A stretch of 64,000 bases of DNA from Deltaproteobacteria bacterium (GTDB taxonomy: Bacteria; Lernaellota; Lernaellaia; JACKCT01). Position 1 is the first letter of the stretch, and every line of letters starts with the position of its first letter. The notes beneath the pieces are model-generated. The model was not told where the DNA came from, did no database searches, and was given only the letters and a program-made list of their open reading frames with translations. Made by a program: the position numbers and the translations under genes. Of the stretch, positions 8,640-15,976 are shown in pieces. The stretch is from positions 454,578 through 518,577 of the forward strand of contig JACKCT010000002.1 of assembly GCA_020633895.1 (NCBI GenBank). The letters run 5' to 3'.

Positions 8640-10619
8640 TTAGAAAGTTGCTTCATCGGCTCCGATGTCCCAGGTCGAACCTTGGGGCCGCTCGTCGCCC
8701 TCGGAATCCACCGCGCAATAGGGCTTCACGTCGTTCGGAGCGTCGTCAGTGGGGTCGGCGCCGGCGTCGATCAGCGGGCTGCCGGACGCCAGGTGAAAGT
8801 CCCCGCCCGGGGCGTCCACAAAGTCCGCGTCCTCGCTGATGTTCTCCTGGGCCTCGGCGCAGAAGTCCCACATGCAGTCGTTGACGTCGGCCACATCCGT
8901 GACGCAGTCCGCGTCCGCGTCGATCAGGCAGTCGGGTGCATCGCCGACCAGGTCGTTGTTGTTGAGCACGATGCGCGGCGTGGGGTCGACCGTTTGATCA
9001 AACGAGGTGACGATTTCGTTTGTCGAGCCGGTGCCGCACTGGATGTAGTTGTTAAGCACAAAGGTATCGCGGGCCTCGTCGCCCCTGATGATCGCGCGCA
9101 GGCCCAGCGACTGCATCGCGTCTCCCGCGACGACCGTGTTGTTGGCGAAGAAGTTGTTGTTGCTTGCCAGCAAGACACCGACCGCCGTGTCTCCGGCATC
9201 GCCCACCAGGAAAAACGAGTTGATCACGTTCACGTCCGCCGTCCCGATGCCGTTGACCACCAAGCCTGCGGCGCTGGTTGCGGCGTCACTGATTTCAAAG
9301 CGGGTGTTCAGGATGTTCAGTTCGGTGGGTTGGTCGGCGTAAAGGCCGAAGCTTTCCGAGGCACTGCTGCCGGCCGTGGAAAACGTGGAATCGACCAACG
9401 TGATCGCGGCTTTCGTTGTCTCGAAAATGCGTTGAGCGTTTGTCGAACTCCCCTGGTCCAGTTCCACGCGGGTCGCCGTAAAGGCGCCGCCGAGCAAGGC
9501 AAAGCCGTACATGGCTTTCGCGCCGGCTTGCAGAATATCCACATCGCGCAGATCGGTGGAGACGTTGGTCAGATACAAGACGGCCGAGCCGGTGCTCGAC
9601 TCGCCGGTCGAGATCTTCACGTCGCGCAGCGTCAGCACACCGTTGCCCATAATCACGCCGTAAATGATGTCGGTGGTCGACTCCGTTTTCAGCTCGGCGT
9701 TCTGGATTCTCAACGAGGAATTCAACGACGCCGTGACGGGATAGTTCTTGTGGGCCGAAGCCCGGGCGTGAAGTTCGGCCCGGTAAAATTCCGCGTGCGC
9801 TCCGTCCTCCAGGCTCAAGGCGATCGAATCGTCGTTGCTGCGGCCGCGCAGGGTCAGGGCGTCGATGACGGCGGATCCGTCCATGGGGACCTGGAGGGCA
9901 TAGTCGGCGTTGGTGGTGACGGTCGTTTCGTTGCCGTCCACGTCCCGTGTCCAGCCGCCGGCCTCGTAGGCGCCGAAGAGGAAGCCGTCGCTGGTCATGT
10001 CAATTTGTTCGGGATAGTTGCCTTGAGCGATGTAGGCCGCGTTCTTGGTCGGCGTGAAGTTGTCGACCGCCTTCTGGATGGTCTGGAAAGGCTCCGCTTT
10101 GGTGCCCGGGTTGGCGTCGCTGCCGCTGTCTTGGTTGACGAAGAATCCGTCGTCTTCCGAGGCGGCGCCGTCGTCTCCGTCGCAGTCTTGGTCGACGCCG
10201 TCATCGGGCAGCTCCGTGGCGTCGGGATTGGCCATCGGGTCGGTATCGTCGCAATCGTCCTTGTCGTCGGCGGCGCCGTCGGGTAGGGCGTCGCCTTCGC
10301 AATACGTCACGGACGTTCCGTAAAACCCGTCCTCGTCTTCGTCGGTGTAGGCCGTGGCGATTTCATGCTTCGTGTCGTTCGTGTCGTCGCAGTCCGGCCC
10401 GGCGTCGCAGCCGTTGCCGAAGCCGTCGCCGTCCTCGTCGACGCACGCGTCGGATGTATCGTCGTCGTCATCGTCATCGTCGTCGTCGTCGTCATCATCG
10501 TCACTGTCGTCGTCCGAGGCGCTGTCGTCGTCATCGTCGTCGCCGCAACCGCACGCGGTCGCCCCGGCGGCGAGCAGTCCCATCAGCACCAGCATCAAAA
10601 TCCAATATCCCGCGCGCAT
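8640..10619 (-). CDS. Secreted Asp-rich beta-helix lipoprotein, paralog 5
   Basis: 659 aa from ATG 10619, which has GGAGGG at the right spacing and is followed at once by a hydrophobic signal. The frame extends 54 codons further upstream but without a signal there. The lipobox is ATAC (Cys23). The linker has about 25 acidic residues (D6-SAS-DDD-S-D15). CVDEDGDGFG, LPDDGVDQDC and DANPGTKAEP precede the beta-helix. The C-terminus has SPLIDAGADP and STWDIGADE. Unlike paralogs 1-4, no clear GTGA-N6-TCAC site was found upstream. Confidence 0.92.
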   Translation of the reverse strand: MRAGYWILMLVLMGLLAAGATACGCGDDDDDDSASDDDSDDDDDDDDDDDDDDDTSDACVDEDGDGFGNGCDAGPDCDDTNDTKHEIATAYTDEDEDGFYGTSVTYCEGDALPDGAADDKDDCDDTDPMANPDATELPDDGVDQDCDGDDGAASEDDGFFVNQDSGSDANPGTKAEPFQTIQKAVDNFTPTKNAAYIAQGNYPEQIDMTSDGFLFGAYEAGGWTRDVDGNETTVTTNADYALQVPMDGSAVIDALTLRGRSNDDSIALSLEDGAHAEFYRAELHARASAHKNYPVTASLNSSLRIQNAELKTESTTDIIYGVIMGNGVLTLRDVKISTGESSTGSAVLYLTNVSTDLRDVDILQAGAKAMYGFALLGGAFTATRVELDQGSSTNAQRIFETTKAAITLVDSTFSTAGSSASESFGLYADQPTELNILNTRFEISDAATSAAGLVVNGIGTADVNVINSFFLVGDAGDTAVGVLLASNNNFFANNTVVAGDAMQSLGLRAIIRGDEARDTFVLNNYIQCGTGSTNEIVTSFDQTVDPTPRIVLNNNDLVGDAPDCLIDADADCVTDVADVNDCMWDFCAEAQENISEDADFVDAPGGDFHLASGSPLIDAGADPTDDAPNDVKPYCAVDSEGDERPQGSTWDIGADEATF

Positions 10620-10779
10620 CTCATCCCTCCATTGGGCGCGACGCCGATGTCTTGCCGACGTCGAAAACGAGGTGGCCGACGCACGCCCGATCGTAAAAGA
10701 AGGGCGCGCGTCCTGTTCGAACGGAATCCCGAAGCCGGAAAATCTTTTAACACCCCGCATTGTGCGCCGAATTTCCGAC

Positions 10780-10811
10780 AAAAAAAAGCGGCCCGCCTCG
10801 CGCGGGCCGCT
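10780..10811 (-). terminator. Intrinsic terminator of lipoprotein 6
   Basis: The stem AGCGGCCCGC / GCGGGCCGCT is followed on the minus strand by eight T residues, 24 bp after the stop of the 10835-12805 gene. Confidence 0.9.
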
Positions 10812-10834
10812 GGGGTGCTTTGAGGAAGGGGCGG

Positions 10835-12805
10835 CTACCGCACGGCTTCATCCGCGCCGATATCCCAGCCCAGGCCGTCGGGGCGGATGTCGCCTTCGAA
10901 ATCCATGAGGCAGAAGGGCCGGGCCTCCGGCGGGGCCGAGGAAAGGGGGTTGAGACCGGCGTCGATCAACGGACTGGTCGAGGACAGATGAAAGTCCGCG
11001 TCTTCGAAATCCGGATCTTCGCCCAGGTTGCCCGAGGCTTCGAGGCAGAAATCCCACCCGCAGGCGTTCAGGTCGTCCACGTCCGCCGCGCAATCGCCGT
11101 CCGCGTCGAGCGCGCAGTCCAGATCGTCCCCGACGACATTGTTGTTTTTGAAGATCGTGCGCGGATCCGGGACCGAGTCTTGGGCGACGCTAAAACCGAA
11201 CGCGGAGGTCGCACCGTCGCCGACGTGAACGGCGTTGTTGAGAATGCGGGCATCCCGGGGTTCGTCGCCGTCCAGGTTGATTCCGATGCCGAACACCTTG
11301 TCGCTGTCGCCGACCTGGACCGTATTGTTGGCGACGAAGATGCTGTTGTTGACCAGGCCGATGCCGGCGGCCACATTGTTGGTGTCTTCAATCCGGACAA
11401 CGTTGTTGACCACGTTCAGCTTGGCCGAGCCGTTCCCGGCGCCGAAAATTCCGTAGGCAACGGTATCGGCGGCGGCAACCCGGATGCTGCTGTTATAAAT
11501 GCCTAACCCGCGCACGCTGGAATGATAGATGCCCGCCGCGGTGCCCATGGTGTTTTCGCCGATATCGAAACTCGAATCGACGATGTAGCTCTCGGCGTTT
11601 TGGGAGAGGACGCCCAGCCCGGTATCCACGGACTGCCCCACTTCCACCGCCAGGTTTTGCGCCGTCAGGGCCCCTCCGACGACGATGACACCCCGCAATT
11701 CCGTTCCGTCGCCGAGTTGAATGGACGTGTTTCGGATGGACGTCTCCACGACGCCCATGTTGAAGCCCCCGCCGGCGACCCCGGCGCTCCCGACGACGAT
11801 CGTCACGTTATCCGCCGTCAGGCGTCCCGAGGCCATGACCACGCCGTAGGCGATCTTGGTGGTGTCGTCCACCTGAATCCGGACGTCGTAGAGGCGCAGC
11901 GTGTTATCCGACGACGCGGCGATTCCGAAGCTGTCGTCACTTGTGGCTCGTCCATGGACCGTGCTGCGATAGACCGAAACCTCGGCGCCGTCGGGCAGTC
12001 CCATGCCGGCGGAAATGCTGTCGTCCCGGCCTACGAAGGTCATGCCGTCGACGACCGCCACCGTGTCGGAAGTGAAAATCAGCGGTGTGTCGGTTGGGCC
12101 CTGGAGGATGGTTTCGTTGCCTTCGATGTCCCGGGACCAGTCGTCGGCGTCGTAGCCGCCGAACAGATCGGATTGTTCGTCCACGACCTCTTCCAAGTAG
12201 GTGCCTTGGGCGATGAACACCCGGCCGGGGGTGGAGGGCTTGTCCGCTTCGTCGACCGCCGCCTGGATGGTCTTGAACGGCTCGTCCATCGTGCCGGGAT
12301 TGGCGTCGTTGCCGCTATCGCCGTCCACGAAGTAGCCGTTGGCGTCGGAGGCCGTCAAATCGGCGTCGTCGCAATCCTGGTCAATGCCGTCGTCGGGCAG
12401 CTCCACCGCGCCCGGATTCGCCATCGCGTCCGTGTCGTCGCAGTCGCCGCCGTATTCGTAGTATTCCACCGGCAGGATGTCGCCCGCGCAGATTTCGACT
12501 TCGGTGCCGGGGTAGGCGTCGCCGTCCGCGTCCAGGTAGGCCGTGCGCGTCTCGTGGGCGTCGGCGTCATAGTCGTTGCAGTCGGCGCCGACCGAGCAAT
12601 TCACGCCGAAGCCGTCGCCGTCCTCGTCGACGCACGTGCCGTCGTCGTCGTCGCCGCTGTCATCGTCATCATCATCATCGTCGTCGTCGTCGTCATCGGT
12701 CGCGGACGAATCGTCATCGTCGTCATCCCCGCATCCGCAGGCGACGGATCCGAAAATGATCACGCTTCCCAACACCAACAACATCCACCACGGCATCCAA
12801 CGCAT
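10835..12805 (-). CDS. Secreted Asp-rich beta-helix lipoprotein, paralog 6
   Basis: 656 aa from ATG 12805 behind AGGAGGG. The lipobox is SVAC (Cys23) and the linker is D6-SSAT-D13-SG-D4. A Ca-binding-like CVDEDGDGFG, a MopE-like LPDDGIDQDC and the entry DANPGTMDEP precede the parallel beta-helix. The C-terminus has SPLIDAGLNP and DGLGWDIGADE. It is the most upstream member of the array. Its leader carries a 13-bp tandem repeat instead of a recognisable CRP/FNR-like site. Confidence 0.92.
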   Translation of the reverse strand: MRWMPWWMLLVLGSVIIFGSVACGCGDDDDDDSSATDDDDDDDDDDDDDSGDDDDGTCVDEDGDGFGVNCSVGADCNDYDADAHETRTAYLDADGDAYPGTEVEICAGDILPVEYYEYGGDCDDTDAMANPGAVELPDDGIDQDCDDADLTASDANGYFVDGDSGNDANPGTMDEPFKTIQAAVDEADKPSTPGRVFIAQGTYLEEVVDEQSDLFGGYDADDWSRDIEGNETILQGPTDTPLIFTSDTVAVVDGMTFVGRDDSISAGMGLPDGAEVSVYRSTVHGRATSDDSFGIAASSDNTLRLYDVRIQVDDTTKIAYGVVMASGRLTADNVTIVVGSAGVAGGGFNMGVVETSIRNTSIQLGDGTELRGVIVVGGALTAQNLAVEVGQSVDTGLGVLSQNAESYIVDSSFDIGENTMGTAAGIYHSSVRGLGIYNSSIRVAAADTVAYGIFGAGNGSAKLNVVNNVVRIEDTNNVAAGIGLVNNSIFVANNTVQVGDSDKVFGIGINLDGDEPRDARILNNAVHVGDGATSAFGFSVAQDSVPDPRTIFKNNNVVGDDLDCALDADGDCAADVDDLNACGWDFCLEASGNLGEDPDFEDADFHLSSTSPLIDAGLNPLSSAPPEARPFCLMDFEGDIRPDGLGWDIGADEAVR

Positions 12806-12823
12806 GCTGTCCCTCCTTGCGCT

Positions 12824-12888
12824 TTCTCATCGCACCTTCTCATCGCACCTTCTCACGGCACTCTCTCATCGCGACTTCTCTCGGCGGC
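12824..12888. repeat. Degenerate 13-bp tandem repeat (5 units)
   Basis: Two perfect copies of TTCTCATCGCACC (12824-12849) are followed by three diverged 13-bp units up to 12888. The block lies 18-83 bp upstream of the start codon of lipoprotein 6, so it is likely in its leader or promoter. Confidence 0.75.
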
Positions 12889-13013
12889 GACGCTTTGCCT
12901 TCAAGGAAAAATCCAAATCGCCCGACCAAAATCACGTCGTGGAACCCAGAGCCGTCGGCATTTCATGAGGTAGCTTATTTTCTCGCAGGATGGCGGCCAA
13001 AAGGAAAGAGGAA

Positions 13014-13038
13014 AAAAGAGGCCCGCGCGAGGCGGGCC
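13014..13038 (-). terminator. Intrinsic terminator of the 13113-13346 gene
   Basis: The stem GGCCCGC / GCGGGCC around GCGAG has six T residues after it on the minus strand. It resembles the terminator at 13476-13505. Confidence 0.8.
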
Positions 13039-13112
13039 GGACGCAGGGTCCGTCGGAAAATCGCGGTGGGAAGCGGTCTTCCGATCGTCGCTTGAAGATC
13101 TGTTGGGGGGAA

Positions 13113-13346
13113 CTATTTCTCCTCGTCCTTCGGGCCCCGGACGACCGGTCGCGGGGCGGGGGTGGAAGAGGGGGAGTAAGCCGCCAGGGCGGCAGAAACA
13201 CGAGGGAGGCCGCGGTTGGCCTCTCTTGCCTCGTCGTCGTTTTTCTCCGGCGGACGGGACGCTTTCGGCGATTTCCGATCGGGTCGAACGTCGTAGGCGA
13301 CCTCGTGCTTTCCGGTGAACAGTTCCACTAGTTTTTCAAACCACAT
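13113..13346 (-). CDS. Small Pro/Asp/Arg-rich hypothetical protein
   Basis: 77 aa starting MWFEKLVELF at ATG 13346, with AGGA 6 nt upstream. This start is preferred over the longer frame reaching 13523 because the longer frame would run through the terminator hairpin of the upstream gene. The N-terminus is a short amphipathic segment and the rest is low-complexity (RPPEKNDDEA, PAPRPVV). There is no signal peptide and no recognised family. It has its own predicted promoter with a GTGA-N6-TCAC site and a terminator, which supports it being a real transcription unit. Confidence 0.6.
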   Translation of the reverse strand: MWFEKLVELFTGKHEVAYDVRPDRKSPKASRPPEKNDDEAREANRGLPRVSAALAAYSPSSTPAPRPVVRGPKDEEK

Positions 13347-13416
13347 GAATTTCCTACTCCGATGGGGAAAATCTCCGGGGCGCCCATTCGCCCCGAGGCA
13401 TTCCCACGCAAGAGTC

Positions 13417-13459
13417 ATTGGAACATCCTTCGCCCCGATTTTTGCGTGACGGGCGTCAC
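13417..13459 (-). promoter_or_regulatory. Predicted CRP/FNR-type promoter of the small gene
   Basis: A perfect-arm palindrome GTGA-CGCCCG-TCAC (minus strand, 13446-13459) is centred 35.5 bp from a -10-like TCCAAT (13417-13422), 100 bp before ATG 13346. Confidence 0.45.
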
Positions 13460-13475
13460 TCCGACGTCCCGAGGC

Positions 13476-13505
13476 AAAAAAAAGCGGCCCGCGCGAGGCG
13501 GGCCG
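13476..13505 (-). terminator. Intrinsic terminator downstream of the 13605-14123 gene
   Basis: The stem CGGCCCGC / GCGGGCCG has eight T residues after it on the minus strand. It is about 100 bp beyond the stop. The gap contains a short duplicated GAGCGATCGG motif. Confidence 0.85.
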
Positions 13506-13604
13506 TTTGCATTCAACTTGCATTGAGCGATCGGGTATTGAGCGATCGGGAAATCGGGAGGGGAGTCGAGGTCATCTCCCGACCGTTGGGTCGACATCCG
13601 GTCG

Positions 13605-14123
13605 CTATTCGTTGTCCTCCACCCGGTCCAGCTCGAACTGTCCCGAGGCGGTGGCCGGCGGGAATCCGGCGAAGGCGAACGACAGGCTGTAGGTGCCGTC
13701 GTAGGTGTCCATCAGATTGTCGTCGTCCACGTCGACGCCCTTGCCGTTGACCGCGAAGGTGATGCAATAGGGCGTGCCGCAGACCACGCCGGCGTAGTTG
13801 AGGTTGCCGGCTTCGTCCAACGCGCCGGGGATCGTGGACGTCACCGAGCCCAGGGGCGGCAGCTCGTCGGGCCAGTCGATGCACGACAAATCAAAGGTGA
13901 ACGTGCCGTTGCCGCCCCATACCGGCGGCAGGGCCGGGGCCGAGTTCATCGACAGCGTCGCGTCCAGGTCGCACGTGTCGCCGCCCGACGTCCAGGCGCC
14001 CATGTATTCGCCCGACGCGTTGAACGGCGCCGGGACCGGTTGGCATTCGTTGGCGCCGATGGTCATCAGAATCATCAGGCCGCACAGGGCCAGGACCACG
14101 AGAGAGTGTCGTCGCTTCATCAT
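13605..14123 (-). CDS. Secreted hypothetical protein
   Basis: 172 aa. GGAGGTGG precedes two adjacent ATGs (14123 and 14120), and the second has the better spacing. The N-terminus is a signal peptide (LVVLALCGLMILMTIG). The Cys in GANECQP does not fit a standard lipobox, so ordinary secretion is more likely. The mature part looks beta-rich, with four Cys, a GEYMGAWTSGG segment and an Asp-rich DVDDDNLMDTYDG loop that might bind calcium. No family was recognised. It is monocistronic, with a downstream terminator. Confidence 0.8.
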   Translation of the reverse strand: MMKRRHSLVVLALCGLMILMTIGANECQPVPAPFNASGEYMGAWTSGGDTCDLDATLSMNSAPALPPVWGGNGTFTFDLSCIDWPDELPPLGSVTSTIPGALDEAGNLNYAGVVCGTPYCITFAVNGKGVDVDDDNLMDTYDGTYSLSFAFAGFPPATASGQFELDRVEDNE

Positions 14124-14506
14124 CCACCTCCAAAGGGGTTAACAAATCGGTTTGCGTTGAACATTGGGATTTGAGAGTCGGCTCAAGGAGAGTGCATGGG
14201 CGATGCCAACTTGCGACGGAGTCTCAAGTTCCCCTGCGGCGGCGAAAGGAACGGCGAGGATTGATCAACCCGGGCGGCGTCGATCGGGCCGAAAACGTCA
14301 ACCGGCGGCGACGACGCGCAACCGGCCGCTTTCGCCCCGTCAACCCCCGACGGCAAGACGCAATGCGTTGGAATGACTATTGCTCAGTACAACGCCAAGC
14401 GACAAAACGTCGATTTTCGCGGGACGGGCGTCAACTTATGGTAAACTTTTGTTTCCATTGATTGACGTATCGTCAACTCCGGTTGTCGCCGGTGTTGGGG
14501 GAAGGC
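14124..14506. other. Divergent intergenic region upstream of the histidine kinase
   Basis: This region should contain promoters for the divergent 13605-14123 gene and for the kinase/regulator operon. The only striking element is the palindrome at 14462-14476. No coding sequence was recognised. Confidence 0.5.
14462..14476. promoter_or_regulatory. Perfect inverted repeat TTGACG-TAT-CGTCAA
   Basis: Six-base arms with a 3-bp spacer lie 30 bp before the proposed kinase start. It may be an operator, possibly for autoregulation. The arms resemble CRP/FNR half sites but the TGA-TCA spacing is 7, not 6. Confidence 0.4.
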
Positions 14507-15976
14507 GTGGACTTGGCCCGAACGGACAAGCGCCCCGAATGGGACTTGCTCGGCGAGGATGAACGCTGGGCGGACGTCTACGTCCGTCTGCTGGCGGCGC
14601 TCAAGATCAACGTCTTCGTCGTCGTCCTGGTGTCCATCTATGTGATTTGCGTCGAGTACTTCCTGGGCTCGTATTCCATGACCCGTGGGCAGTTGATCGT
14701 CAACATGCTCCTGTCCCTGGGCTATTGCGGCGTCTTCTACGCGTGGAATCATTATTCCTTCCACGGCCGCTGGCGCTCGCCCGAGTTTCACATCAACACC
14801 GTCGCGGTCGGGCTCTATGTCTGCAACCTGATCGCCATCGTCTACCTGGTGCATTTCACCGGCGGGGCCGAGAGCCTGTTCGTGTTCACCTTCGCCCTGC
14901 TGGCGTTGATGAGCAGCTTCATCGCGCCGCCGCGCCTGTGTTGGACGTTGGTGGCGGTGTGCATCCTGTGTTACGCGGCGCTGCTTTACGTGGAATACAA
15001 CAACTGGTTCGGCCACTACGAAGCCGGCATCCTCGTCTTCTCCAAACGCACCAGCCCGGAACTGGCGACCACGGCCATGTTCTTCGTGGTCTCGGCGGTG
15101 GCGCTGTTTTCCGTGCGCATCGGCCAGGAATTATTCGTGACCATGGAGACCCAGCGCATCCAGCTCGCCTACGCCAAACGCAGTCTCGAATCCCAGGTCG
15201 CCGAACGCACCAAAGACCTGGAAGACGCGCTTCGGGAACTGCATGGAGCGTATGCGGTGCTCGAACGGGACAAGGACAACCAGACGCGCTTTTACGCCAA
15301 CATCACGCACGAGTTGCGCACGCCCATCAACATCATCCTGGGCGGCATCGCCAATATGAAGGATAACGTCTACGGCCCCCTGTCCGCCCCTCAGCAAAAG
15401 ACCATCGACAACCTCGCCTCCACCGCCCAACGCCTGCTGGGCACCATCGAAAATCTGCTGACCCTCTCCCGCATGGAGGTGGGCAAGCTGGAGTTTCACC
15501 CGGAGGAATTCGTCCTCTCCCGGGAAATCGAACGGGCTATCGCCGACGCCCGGACCGTGGCGGGGGAGAGGCCGGTGGAGCACGACATCGACGACGACGC
15601 CCGCGCCGCGACGGTCACGAGCGACCGGATGAAGTTTCATCATGTCCTGTCCAACCTGCTGCAAAACGCCCTGAAGTTTTCCGACGGTCCGGTTTCGGTG
15701 CGGACGAGCCTTTCCGACGACGGCGTGCAGATTCGCATTGCCGACCAAGGGCCGGGTATCGGCTCCGACGAGACGCAGGCGATCTTCGAGCCCTTCCAGC
15801 GCGGGCGGGCCGCCGGACGCACGGCGGGAACGGGGCTGGGCCTGCCCTTGGCGCGCAACCTGGCGCGGCTGATGGGCGGGGATGTGCGCCTAGTAGAACG
15901 AGACGCGCCCGGCGCGATTTTCGAATTTTGGTTTCCCCCTCATAAGCCCCACGAGGCGAAAGGAGACGCGGCATGA
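14507..15976 (+). CDS. Membrane-bound sensor histidine kinase
   Basis: The start is taken at GTG 14507 because a GGGGGAAGG sequence lies just before it. TTG 14513 fits the spacing even better, and TTG 14462 is also in frame. The N-terminal ~200 residues hold about six membrane helices with no obvious periplasmic domain. A coiled coil (about 210-260) leads to a HisKA domain, where the phospho-acceptor His is in THELRTPIN (about residue 268). The HATPase domain follows, with an N box (LSNLLQNALKF), G1 (DQGPGIG) and G2 (GTGLGLPLA). It overlaps the next gene by ATGA, so it most likely phosphorylates that sigma54-type regulator. The signal is unknown. Confidence 0.93.
   Translation: MDLARTDKRPEWDLLGEDERWADVYVRLLAALKINVFVVVLVSIYVICVEYFLGSYSMTRGQLIVNMLLSLGYCGVFYAWNHYSFHGRWRSPEFHINTVAVGLYVCNLIAIVYLVHFTGGAESLFVFTFALLALMSSFIAPPRLCWTLVAVCILCYAALLYVEYNNWFGHYEAGILVFSKRTSPELATTAMFFVVSAVALFSVRIGQELFVTMETQRIQLAYAKRSLESQVAERTKDLEDALRELHGAYAVLERDKDNQTRFYANITHELRTPINIILGGIANMKDNVYGPLSAPQQKTIDNLASTAQRLLGTIENLLTLSRMEVGKLEFHPEEFVLSREIERAIADARTVAGERPVEHDIDDDARAATVTSDRMKFHHVLSNLLQNALKFSDGPVSVRTSLSDDGVQIRIADQGPGIGSDETQAIFEPFQRGRAAGRTAGTGLGLPLARNLARLMGGDVRLVERDAPGAIFEFWFPPHKPHEAKGDAA

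Larger units (their letters stand above)
12806..13112. other. Intergenic region with 13-bp tandem repeats and a terminator
   Basis: This region holds the leader of lipoprotein 6, the repeat block at 12824-12888 and the terminator of the 13113-13346 gene. No convincing coding sequence was seen; the short open frames on the plus strand are repeat-derived. Confidence 0.6.

Noticed and set aside
10454-10696. Arg/His-rich plus-strand frame over the Asp linker of lipoprotein 5
   Set aside because: It is created by the complement of GAC/GAT repeats.
14462-14476. CRP/FNR site before the histidine kinase
   Set aside because: The half sites are separated by 7 bp, not 6, so it does not match the GTGA-N6-TCAC set.
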